14,674 bases of DNA from Microbacteriaceae bacterium (lineage in GTDB: Bacteria > Actinomycetota > Actinomycetes > Actinomycetales > Microbacteriaceae). Below, piece after piece: positions 6,316-12,133 of this stretch. The notes below the pieces were generated by a model, which saw only the letters and a program-made list of their open reading frames with translations, was not told where the DNA came from and did no database searches. The position numbers and the translations under genes were made by a program. Within the stretch, counting starts at the first letter, position 1; every line of letters starts with the position of its first letter. The DNA lies in assembly GCA_017744755.1 (NCBI GenBank), contig JAGIAU010000024.1, positions 1 through 14,674 on the forward strand. Reading direction: 5' to 3'.

Positions 6316-7668
6316 GTGGACGAGACCCCGCGCACCGGCAACGCGTCGATCCTGGACGGCAACAGCTTCAAGGCGGCCGATGCGGCGGCGCTCCCGCCGC
6401 GCGCGCGCGACCTCGTCGAGCGCCGCGGCGCCCTCCTCGGTCCGGCCTACCGCCTGTTCTACCGGCGACCCGTCGAAGTGGTCCGCGGTCGGGGTGCGCA
6501 CGTCTGGGACGCCGACGGCGTCGAGTACCTCGACTGCTACAACAACGTCGCCTCGATCGGCCACGCCCATCCCGCGGTCGTCGAGGCGGTGCACGCCCAG
6601 TTGGCGACCCTGAGCACCCACACCCGCTATCTGCACGAGCGGATCCTCGAGTACGCGGAGGACCTGCTCGGCACGATGCCGGGGCTCGACCAGGTCATGT
6701 TCGTCAACTCCGGGTCGGAGGCGAACGACCTGGCGCTCCGCGTCGGCCGAGAGGCCACCGGCGGCAGGGCATGGATCGCCACGAGCGAGGCGTATCACGG
6801 CAACACGGCCCTCGTCTCCGCCCACTCCCCATCACTGTCGGGCTCGGAGGCGATGGACCCGGCCCTGCGCGTCGTCGAGCCGCCGGACGCCTACCGGCAC
6901 GGCTCCGCCGAAGCCGCCGGCGCCGCCTTCCTCGCCGCGGTGCGCGTCGCGATCGAGGACGCGGAGGCGACGGGCGACGGGCTCGCGGGCATCATCCTCG
7001 ACAGCTCGTTCTCCTCCGACGGGATCCACACCGGAGAGCCGGGCATGATCGCCGCCGCGATCGAGCTCGTGCACGCGCACGGCGGCGTCGTCGTCGCGGA
7101 CGAGGTGCAGCCGGGCTTCGGCCGGACCGGAGAGGCGTTCTGGGGCTACCAGCGGCACGGCCTCCAGCCGGACATCGTGACGCTCGGCAAGCCGATGGGC
7201 AACGGCTACCCGGTGGCGGCGATGGCGGCGAGACGCGAGGTGCTCGAGCCGTTCGCGTCGGCACGCCCCTACTTCAACACCTTCGGCGGCAGCCCCGTCG
7301 CGATGGCCGCCGCCCAGGCCGTGCTCGACGTCATCCGGGCCGAGCGCCTGCAGGCGCGCGCGCTCGCGACCGGCGACGTGCTGCGCGCCGAGCTGCGCGC
7401 CCTCGCGGAGCGCCACCCGGCGATCGGCGACGTCCGCGGCGCCGGCCTCTACACGGGGGTCGAGCTCGTGACCGACCGGGACGCGAAGACCCCGGCGACC
7501 GGCCAGGCGCTGCGGGTGCTCGAGGAACTGCGCGAGCGGCGGGTGCTCACCTCGGTCTGCGGTCCCACGAACTCCGTGCTGAAGCTCCGGCCGCCGCTCG
7601 CCTTCACCCCGGACGACGTGCCGCGGCTCGTCGAGGCGCTCGAGGGCGCCCTCGCCGCCGTCTTCTGA
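6316..7668 (+). CDS. Class III PLP enzyme, phospho-lyase type
   Basis: A 450-residue fold-type I PLP enzyme of aminotransferase class III. Motifs are NSGSEANDLALR (131-142), AYHGN (159-163), the PLP-binding DEVQPGFGRTG (262-272) and the Schiff-base lysine K292 in TLGKPMGNGYPVAA. By remembered comparison, GKPMGNG-PVA, YFNTFGGSPVA, the DVRGAGLYTGVELV block, KTPATGQA and LKLRPPLAFT follow human ETNPPL (AGXT2L1) and PHYKPL (AGXT2L2) closely. Those are not transaminases but phospho-lyases that release phosphate and ammonia from phosphoethanolamine or 5-phosphohydroxylysine. The N-terminal LLGPAYRLFY-RP-VEVVRG-G---WD-DG-EYLDCYNNVA region fits too. GTG 6316 gives the usual length and has the GACAAT hexamer 6 nt upstream; no Shine-Dalgarno sequence is present. 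The divergent kinase could supply a phosphorylated substrate. Transaminase activity remains an alternative. Confidence 0.88.
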   Translation: MDETPRTGNASILDGNSFKAADAAALPPRARDLVERRGALLGPAYRLFYRRPVEVVRGRGAHVWDADGVEYLDCYNNVASIGHAHPAVVEAVHAQLATLSTHTRYLHERILEYAEDLLGTMPGLDQVMFVNSGSEANDLALRVGREATGGRAWIATSEAYHGNTALVSAHSPSLSGSEAMDPALRVVEPPDAYRHGSAEAAGAAFLAAVRVAIEDAEATGDGLAGIILDSSFSSDGIHTGEPGMIAAAIELVHAHGGVVVADEVQPGFGRTGEAFWGYQRHGLQPDIVTLGKPMGNGYPVAAMAARREVLEPFASARPYFNTFGGSPVAMAAAQAVLDVIRAERLQARALATGDVLRAELRALAERHPAIGDVRGAGLYTGVELVTDRDAKTPATGQALRVLEELRERRVLTSVCGPTNSVLKLRPPLAFTPDDVPRLVEALEGALAAVF

Positions 7669-7674
7669 GGGGTA

Positions 7675-7690
7675 CGCGCCCGCGGGCGCG
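7675..7690. repeat. 16-bp perfect palindrome before rlmC
   Basis: CGCGCCCGCGGGCGCG is its own reverse complement. It lies 6 bp past the stop codon of the PLP enzyme gene and 3 bp before the GACAAT element of rlmC, in the spacer where a -35/-10 linker would be. It may be an operator or chance GC symmetry; no T-run supports a terminator. Confidence 0.5.
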
Positions 7691-7693
7691 CGG

Positions 7694-7699
7694 GACAAT
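7694..7699 (+). promoter_or_regulatory. -10-like element for rlmC
   Basis: GACAAT followed by GG, 9 nt upstream of ATG 7709, within the same 11-mer seen before the PLP enzyme gene. rlmC has no Shine-Dalgarno sequence. Confidence 0.35.
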
Positions 7700-7708
7700 G
7701 GACGCACC

Positions 7709-8893
7709 ATGCAGTGCGACTACTTCGACCGCGGCGAGTGCCGGTCGTGCACGCTCATGGGGGTGCCGCGCGCGCGGCAGCTCGCCGACAAGGAGGCCCG
7801 CGCGCGGGCCGCGGTGCCAGGCGAGGAAGTGCGCTGGCTGCCCGCGTTCGCGGGGCCGGAGGCGGCCTTCCGGAACAAGGCGAAGATGGTCGTCGGCGGC
7901 ACGGTCGAGGCGCCGACGCTCGGCATCCTCGACGCGGCGCAGCGCGGCGTCGACCTGAGCGGCTGCGGGATCACGTCGGAGGGGCTGCGCGCCGCCTTCC
8001 CCGCGATCAGGGCGTTCATCACCGCGGCGGGCCTCGTGCCGTACGACGTCGCCGCGCGCCGCGGGGAGCTCAAGCACGTGCTCGTGACCGAGGCGCCCGA
8101 CGGCGCGCTCATGGCGCGCTTCGTGCTGCGCTCGACGGAGGCGCTGCCGCGCGTGCGCAAGCACCTGCCGGCGCTGCGGGAGGCGCTGCCGCGGCTCGCG
8201 GTCGCGACGGCGAACATCCTCCCGGCGCATGTCGCGCTCCTGGAGGGCGACGAGGAGCATGTGCTCACGTCGAACGACGCGCTCACGATGCGCGTCGGCG
8301 AGCTCGACCTCGCGCTGCCGCCGCGCAGCTTCTTCCAGACGAACACCGCGGTCGCGGCCGCGCTGTACCGCCAGGCGGCGGAGTGGGCGGAAGGGGCCCT
8401 TCGACTCGGCTCCGCCTCGCTCAGGGACCCAACTGGCTCCCTGAGCGAGCGAAGCGAGTCGAAGGGCGCCCCGGCCCGGGTCTGGGACCTGTACTGCGGG
8501 GTCGGCGGCTTCGCGCTCGCACTCGCCGGCCCCGGCCGCGAGATCGTCGGCGTCGAGACGAGTGCGGAGGCGATCGCCGCGGCGACGCGGGCCGGCGTCC
8601 CCGGGACCGCGTTCATCGCCGACGACGCGACGCGCTGGGCCCGCGAGCAGCCCGCGACGCAGCGCCCCGATCTCGTGGTCGTGAACCCCCCGCGCCGCGG
8701 CCTCGGCCCCGACCTCGCCGACTGGCTGGAGTCCTCGGGCGTGCCCACGGTCATCTACTCGAGCTGCAACCCCGACACGCTCGCCCGCGACCTCGCGCGG
8801 ATGCCGTCGTACCGCGCGGTCGAGGCGAGGCCCTTCGACATGTTCCCGCAGACGGAGCACCTGGAGGTCATGGTGCTGCTGGAGCGTGTCTAG
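7709..8893 (+). CDS. rlmC: 23S rRNA (uracil-C5)-methyltransferase RlmC with in-frame insert
   Basis: An SAM-dependent enzyme that methylates C5 of a uridine in 23S rRNA (U747 in E. coli RlmC). The opening MQCDYFDRGECRSCTLMG matches E. coli RlmC. Four cysteines expected to hold the [4Fe-4S] cluster are present (C3, C11, C14, C86). FRNKAKMVV (54-62), RGELKHVLVTE and the RSFFQTN block follow. The SAM domain begins at WDLYCGVGGFAL (CGVGG 263-267), and the catalytic nucleophile is C353 in YSSCNPDT. It has 394 residues against 375 in E. coli; the excess is about 24 residues at about 230-253, encoded by a palindromic element at 8397-8466 just before the SAM domain. Without it the length would be about 370. 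No frame is broken and all catalytic motifs follow the insert, so the gene is probably active. The ATG at 7709 is fixed by the N-terminal motif. Confidence 0.95.
   Translation: MQCDYFDRGECRSCTLMGVPRARQLADKEARARAAVPGEEVRWLPAFAGPEAAFRNKAKMVVGGTVEAPTLGILDAAQRGVDLSGCGITSEGLRAAFPAIRAFITAAGLVPYDVAARRGELKHVLVTEAPDGALMARFVLRSTEALPRVRKHLPALREALPRLAVATANILPAHVALLEGDEEHVLTSNDALTMRVGELDLALPPRSFFQTNTAVAAALYRQAAEWAEGALRLGSASLRDPTGSLSERSESKGAPARVWDLYCGVGGFALALAGPGREIVGVETSAEAIAAATRAGVPGTAFIADDATRWAREQPATQRPDLVVVNPPRRGLGPDLADWLESSGVPTVIYSSCNPDTLARDLARMPSYRAVEARPFDMFPQTEHLEVMVLLERV
8397..8466. repeat. REPIN-like palindromic element inside rlmC
   Basis: Two arms face each other: left 8397-8427 (31 bp) and right 8438-8466 (29 bp), separated by a 10-nt loop. 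The outer 12 bp (CCCTTCGACTCG against CGAGTCGAAGGG) and inner 11 bp (TCGCTCAGGGA against TCCCTGAGCGA) are perfect complements; the middle differs, 8 nt on the left and 6 on the right. Each arm runs from CCCTTCGA to CAGGGA, resembling short interspersed CCCTTCGAC...CTCAGGG repeats I recall as common in bacterial genomes. It is translated as part of rlmC, giving LRLGSASLRDP and GSLSERSESKG. No second copy occurs in this window. Confidence 0.85.
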
Positions 8894-8917
8894 CGTGCGT
8901 CCGTCCGGTCGCTTGAG

Positions 8918-8947
8918 TTGACGGCAATCGCCACCGGGCAGCAAGAT
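8918..8947 (+). promoter_or_regulatory. Possible promoter for the anchored protein gene
   Basis: TTGACG (8918-8923) and CAAGAT (8942-8947) are separated by 18 bp, placing a start near 8954 and leaving a leader of about 55 nt before ATG 9010. The -10 match is weak. Confidence 0.3.
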
Positions 8948-9009
8948 GTGGCTCGACGCAATCCCGTCGTGGATGCCGGCTGTGCGCCCCAACCAGCGAA
9001 GAGGTGACC

Positions 9010-9639
9010 ATGGCTCAAGGATCCGGCACCAAAGCGATCCTGCTCTCCGGCTTAGTAGCTCTCGTCGTCGGGCTCCTCGTCGTGGTCGCGCAGATCTGGA
9101 TCCTGGAGCCGGCAGCCAGATCCGCAGCAGGCGGCAGTGCGAACAGCGATGATGCCGTCATCGACGCGAACGAACCCATGCCTCAGTCCTCCAGTCCGAT
9201 CGTCGAGGAAATCGCGGAACAGACGCCGGTGATCGAGCAGCCGATCGCGCCTGTCGCTCCACCACCCGCACCTGTGCTCGTCTCGTTCCAGGTCGAGACC
9301 GCGGTCGCGCACGCGGGCATCGGGAAGAGGGTCGGTCCGAACTACTACGAGATGCTCGGACACGGCTACGTGGACGTCGCGGTGACGTGGGAGGGCCGGA
9401 TGTCGGACGGCACGGCAAGCCCGAGCGCCGGCTGTCAGACGCTCGTGAGCTTCACCGGACCGGAGTCCATCGCCTCGATCCGAACCGACCGCTGTGCCTT
9501 GGGCAACACCTCGATCCTGAATCCGGGTTCGGCGACGACGAAGGTCACTGTGGCAGGCGAGTACGTCGCGACCGTCCTGGACGAACTGACCGGTGCGAGC
9601 GGATCCGTGGCGTTCACGATCGCCCCCTGGTCCGGGTGA
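9010..9639 (+). CDS. Hypothetical N-terminally anchored extracytoplasmic protein
   Basis: A 209-residue protein of no family I recognise. Residues 1-9 are short and polar with one lysine, and about 10-32 form a hydrophobic helix (ILLSGLVALVVGLLVVVAQIW), most likely an uncleaved anchor since no lipobox or clear signal-peptidase site follows. Residues 33-90 are a low-complexity linker, first Ala/Gly/Ser, then acidic and Pro-rich (PIAPVAPPPAPV). Residues 90-209 look beta-rich (VDVAVTWEG, TTKVTVAGEYVATV, GSVAFTIAP), with only two cysteines, C142 and C162, that could form one disulfide. This layout suggests a small Ig-like domain held off the membrane by a flexible tether. ATG 9010 is chosen over GTG 9004 because the GAGGTG Shine-Dalgarno sequence (9001-9006) overlaps the latter. 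Base use is less extreme than in the neighbours, with a TTA codon near the start, so this may be lineage-specific or acquired DNA. Confidence 0.8.
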   Translation: MAQGSGTKAILLSGLVALVVGLLVVVAQIWILEPAARSAAGGSANSDDAVIDANEPMPQSSSPIVEEIAEQTPVIEQPIAPVAPPPAPVLVSFQVETAVAHAGIGKRVGPNYYEMLGHGYVDVAVTWEGRMSDGTASPSAGCQTLVSFTGPESIASIRTDRCALGNTSILNPGSATTKVTVAGEYVATVLDELTGASGSVAFTIAPWSG

Positions 9640-9686
9640 GCACGAGACGACGCAGTCCGTCGAGTACGGGATCGGCCCGGCCAAGC

Positions 9687-9706
9687 GTGTCTAGTTTTCT
9701 TGACAT
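9687..9706. promoter_or_regulatory. Operator-like dyad, copy A, over the -35 box
   Basis: The 18 bp at 9688-9705 have the form TGTC-N-AG-N4-CT-N-GACA. The right half, TTTTCTTGACAT (9695-9706), recurs exactly at 9741-9752. It covers the TTGACA -35 hexamer, so a bound protein would block polymerase. Assignment as a target of the Xre regulator encoded downstream is inference. Confidence 0.6.
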
Positions 9707-9728
9707 ACGGCCGGCAGGGCCATACGCT
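9700..9728 (+). promoter_or_regulatory. Promoter of the membrane protein/Xre operon
   Basis: A consensus -35 TTGACA (9700-9705), a 17-bp spacer and -10 TACGCT (9723-9728) make this the best canonical promoter in the window. Initiation would fall near 9735, giving a leader of about 34 nt to ATG 9769. Confidence 0.7.
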
Positions 9729-9732
9729 CCGA

Positions 9733-9752
9733 ATGTCTGATTTTCTTGACAT
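9733..9752. promoter_or_regulatory. Operator-like dyad, copy B, over the start site
   Basis: ATGTC-N10-GACAT, a second copy of the dyad 46 bp downstream of copy A; 16 of the 18 bp at 9735-9752 match 9689-9706. It covers the predicted transcription start. Confidence 0.6.
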
Positions 9753-9768
9753 CGAGGAGCAACCCGAC

Positions 9769-10218
9769 ATGCCGGCCAAGTCCGCCCCCGAGGAGCGCAG
9801 CGCGTGGATCATGCTCGCGCTCGCCGTCATCGGATACCCCGCCTACCTGATCCTGCTGTTCAACGGGGCCGGCGCGGCGGGCCGCCCGCTCGCCGAGCTC
9901 CCCTTCGCCTGGCCGATGATCTGGACGGTCCTCGGCTCGATCGGCGCATCGATCGTGCTGCACGCCGTCTTCCGGGTGTACACCGACCTCGAGAGCAACA
10001 AGCGCGACGAGCGCGACCGCCTGATCGGCCGCTTCGCCGACCGCACCGGACAGGCCTTCGTCATCGCCGGCGCGCTCGGCGGCCTCGCCCTCGCGATGCT
10101 CGCCGCGGCGCCGTTCTGGATCGCGAACGCGATCTTCCTCGGCTTCTTCTGCTCCGCCATCCTCGGCTCGATCGCGAAGATCGCCGCGTACCGCGGAGCG
10201 TTCAGCCGAGCATGGTGA
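9769..10218 (+). CDS. Four-helix membrane protein (DUF2178-like), regulator partner
   Basis: A 149-residue integral membrane protein with four predicted helices: about 12-33, 46-69, 96-115 and 117-140. The loop between helices 2 and 3 is highly charged (ESNKRDERDRLIGRFADRTG), and its DERDRLI motif is the kind found in DUF2178-like membrane proteins that are often encoded next to small Xre regulators. ATG 9769 is chosen because GAGGAG (9754-9759) lies 9 nt upstream; an in-frame ATG at 9733 lies at or before the predicted transcription start. The gene's stop overlaps the start of the Xre gene, so the two are co-translated. Function is unknown; a role in sensing membrane state or holding the regulator is conjecture. 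DUF2178 membership is a tentative recognition. Confidence 0.78.
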   Translation: MPAKSAPEERSAWIMLALAVIGYPAYLILLFNGAGAAGRPLAELPFAWPMIWTVLGSIGASIVLHAVFRVYTDLESNKRDERDRLIGRFADRTGQAFVIAGALGGLALAMLAAAPFWIANAIFLGFFCSAILGSIAKIAAYRGAFSRAW

Positions 10219-10427
10219 GGCCGACCGCCGTCACCAACTCGATCCGGGCCCTCCGCGAGGCCGCCGGCCTGACCCAGGCCGAGCTCGCCGGCCGGATCGA
10301 CGTGACGCGCCAGACGCTCATCGCCGTCGAGCAGGGCAGGTACTCGCCCTCGCTCGAGACCGCGTTCCGCATCGCGCGGGCGCTGGGCGTGCGACTCGAC
10401 GAGGTCTTCCAGTACCCGGAGGCCTGA
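10212..10427 (+). CDS. Small Xre-family HTH transcriptional regulator
   Basis: A 71-residue single-domain regulator. The helix-turn-helix occupies nearly the whole protein: NSIRALREAAGLTQAELAGR, IDVTRQTLIAVEQGRYSPSL, then ETAFRIARALGVRLDEVFQY. The TQAELAG helix, the VTRQTLIAVEQGRYSPSLE recognition region and the ending LDEVFQY are typical of the short YozG-like Xre group, which bind as dimers. ATG 10212 overlaps the stop of the membrane protein gene by 7 bp; GTG 10215 (GTGA overlap) is an equally close alternative. Its likely target is the duplicated dyad over the operon promoter at 9687-9752. Its stop is only 4 bp from the convergent htpX stop. Confidence 0.92.
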   Translation: MVRPTAVTNSIRALREAAGLTQAELAGRIDVTRQTLIAVEQGRYSPSLETAFRIARALGVRLDEVFQYPEA

Positions 10428-10431
10428 TGAC

Positions 10432-11310
10432 TCAGAAGCCGCCGCCGATGTGGCGCAGGCGCTCGATGCGCTCCTGCAACGGCGGGTGCGTCGCGAAGAG
10501 GCGGGCCATGAAGCCGGGACGGTTCGGGTCCGAGATGAAGAGATGCGCCATCGAGGAGTTCTGCCGCTGCATCGGCTGCCCGTAGGTCTGCAGCTTCTCG
10601 AGGGCGCGGGCGAGGCCCTCGGGGTAGCGGGTGGTGAGCGCGCCGGTCGCGTCGGCGAGGTACTCGCGCTGGCGGGAGATGGCGGCCTGCACGACGGCGG
10701 CGAGCAGCGGCGCGACGATCATCGCGACGAGGCCGAAGATGAGCAGGATCGGGCCGCCGTTGCTGTTGCGGGAGCGGCCGCCGAAGATCGCCATCCGCAG
10801 CAGCAGGTCGGCGATCATGCCGATCGCGACGACGAGGCCGAAGACGATCATGGAGACGCGGATGTCGTAGTTGCGCACATGCCCGAGCTCGTGCGCCATG
10901 ACGCCCTCGAGCTCGGAGTCGTCCATGATCTCGAGCAGCCCGGTCGTCGCGGCGACGGCCGCGTGCTCCGGGTCGCGCCCTGTCGCGAAGGCGTTCGGCG
11001 CGGGGTCGTTGATGACGAACACGCGCGGCATGGGCGTGCCCGTCGCGATCGACAGGTTCTCCACGGTGCGCCACAGCCGGGGCTCGTCGCGCTTCTGGAT
11101 CTCACGCGCCCCGGAGAGGGCGAGCACCTCCGCGGAGGCCGCGAAGTACTGGATGAGCGCGTAGACCGCCGCGATGCCCACGGTGACCGCCGCGATGACC
11201 CAGCTCTGGTAGATCCACGCCGCGAGCGCGCCGAGACCGCCGATGATGAGGATGAAGAAGAGCAGGATCAGGACGGTGTTGACCTTGTTCTTCCGGACTG
11301 CGGAGTACAA
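10432..11310 (-). CDS. htpX: HtpX-type M48 zinc metalloprotease
   Basis: A membrane-bound zinc endopeptidase of family M48B that cleaves misfolded membrane proteins. The 292 residues match the family. Two N-terminal helices (about 13-33 and 36-57) precede the catalytic HELGH (140-144), with H140 and H144 as zinc ligands and E141 as base. Two more helices (about 154-174 and 186-208) follow, then SRQREYLADA, where E216 is the expected third ligand. The tail FATHPPLQERIERLRHIG is characteristic. The start is a TTG at 11310, the only codon that preserves MYSAVRKNKVNT, the usual N terminus; the next in-frame Met is residue 94. A weak GGGGG run lies upstream. It follows lemA by 29 bp on the same strand, a common pairing. 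Confidence 0.95.
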   Translation of the reverse strand: MYSAVRKNKVNTVLILLFFILIIGGLGALAAWIYQSWVIAAVTVGIAAVYALIQYFAASAEVLALSGAREIQKRDEPRLWRTVENLSIATGTPMPRVFVINDPAPNAFATGRDPEHAAVAATTGLLEIMDDSELEGVMAHELGHVRNYDIRVSMIVFGLVVAIGMIADLLLRMAIFGGRSRNSNGGPILLIFGLVAMIVAPLLAAVVQAAISRQREYLADATGALTTRYPEGLARALEKLQTYGQPMQRQNSSMAHLFISDPNRPGFMARLFATHPPLQERIERLRHIGGGF

Positions 11311-11339
11311 CTAGCCGCGCCCCCAGCCAGCCGCGCTGC

Positions 11340-11918
11340 TCAGAACTGCACGCGCGGCGGCTCCGCGATCGCCGCGGCGTCGGCGACCTCGAAGAACTCC
11401 GCCTCGGAGAAGCCGAGACGACGCGCGATGAGGTTGTTCGGGAAGACCTTGATCTTCGTGTTCAGCTCGCGGACGCCGCCGTTGTAGAAGCGGCGCGACG
11501 CCTGGATCTTGTCCTCGGTGTCGACGAGCTCGGCCTGCAGCTGGAGGAAGTTCTGCGAGGCCTGCAGCTGCGGGTACGCCTCGGCGACCGCGAACAGGTT
11601 CTTCAGCGCGCCTTGGAGGATGCCCTCGGCCTCGGCCGCCTGGTGGGGCGAGATGCCCGGCTGGATCGTCGCGGCGCGCGCGTTCGTCACGGCCTCGAAG
11701 ACCGAGCGCTCGTGCGCGGCGTAGCCCTTGACCGACTCGATCAGGTTCGGCAGGAGGTCGGCACGGCGCTTCAGCTGCACCGTGATGTCGCTCCACGCCT
11801 CATCGACGCGGACCTTGAGCGTGACGAGGCCGTTGTACGTCGCCCAGTAGAAGATGCCGACGATGAGGGCGAGCAGCACGACCACGCCGATGAGGATCCA
11901 GAGCCAGAGCAAGTCCAT
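11340..11918 (-). CDS. lemA: LemA family membrane protein
   Basis: A 192-residue protein with one N-terminal helix (about 3-25, LLWLWILIGVVVLLALIVGIF) and a long helical domain with the LemA hallmarks: YNGLVTLKVRVDEAWSDI, QLKRRADLLPNLIESVKGYA, the heptad-rich FLQLQAELVDTEDKIQASRRFYN, and VRELNTKIKVFPNN. The last is the most conserved LemA block. Its function is not established; in many bacteria it is encoded with HtpX, as here, suggesting a shared membrane quality-control role. ATG 11918 starts just before the helix and has TACCAT (complement of 11925-11930) 6 nt upstream, with no clear Shine-Dalgarno sequence, again the leaderless layout. The open frame upstream to 12122 reads as Arg/Ala-rich non-coding sequence. 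Confidence 0.94.
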   Translation of the reverse strand: MDLLWLWILIGVVVLLALIVGIFYWATYNGLVTLKVRVDEAWSDITVQLKRRADLLPNLIESVKGYAAHERSVFEAVTNARAATIQPGISPHQAAEAEGILQGALKNLFAVAEAYPQLQASQNFLQLQAELVDTEDKIQASRRFYNGGVRELNTKIKVFPNNLIARRLGFSEAEFFEVADAAAIAEPPRVQF

Positions 11919-11924
11919 GGCTGA

Positions 11925-11930
11925 ATGGTA
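11925..11930 (-). promoter_or_regulatory. -10 element for lemA-htpX
   Basis: TACCAT on the complement, 6 nt before ATG 11918; fits TANNNT with initiation at the start codon. Confidence 0.45.
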
Positions 11931-11968
11931 GTGCTCAGGGGCGACATTCCGCCGCGAGCGGGCGCGGA

Positions 11969-11986
11969 GTTCGCCCAGGGGAGAAC
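11969..11986. repeat. Imperfect 18-bp dyad between lemA and the importer
   Basis: GTTCGCCCAGGGGAGAAC matches its reverse complement at 14 of 18 positions (GTTC/GAAC ends, CCC/GGG inside). It lies in the 215-bp divergent region, upstream of the lemA promoter. It could be an operator; nothing further supports it. Confidence 0.3.
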
Positions 11987-12023
11987 GCGCCGGGCGCATC
12001 CCGACTCCCGCGCGACCCCGAAC

Positions 12024-12067
12024 GTTCACTCCCCGTCTGCTGCCGCGTTCCCGGTCGCGCTTAGCGT
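12024..12067 (+). promoter_or_regulatory. Candidate promoter of the ABC importer
   Basis: TAGCGT (12062-12067) is a plausible -10 with no -35 match 17 bp upstream. In that place are three GTTCACC-like units at 11-12 bp spacing: GTTCACT (12024), GTCTGCT (12035) and GTTCCCG (12047). This resembles an activator-dependent promoter with degenerate PHO-box-style direct repeats. The leader to GTG 12134 would be about 60 nt. The second unit matches poorly, so PhoP control is speculative. Confidence 0.3.
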
Positions 12068-12133
12068 GCCGAGCAGCGGACGGCACCGCAGCCCGGACCA
12101 CAGCCCGGGCGGTCGGCCGCACCTGGAGGAATT

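Noticed and set aside
5319..7958. An 879-codon open frame on the plus strand across the kinase, PLP enzyme and start of rlmC
   Set aside because: It is the GC-driven open frame opposite or out of phase with three well-supported genes; its translation is Arg/Ala/Pro-rich with no motifs.
8397..8466. An intrinsic terminator or frameshift within rlmC
   Set aside because: The hairpin has no following T-run, and the reading frame and catalytic motifs continue intact beyond it.
12068..12133. A riboswitch in the leader of the ABC importer
   Set aside because: The predicted leader is only about 60 nt, and I find no thiamine-, cobalamin- or guanidine-type core motifs.
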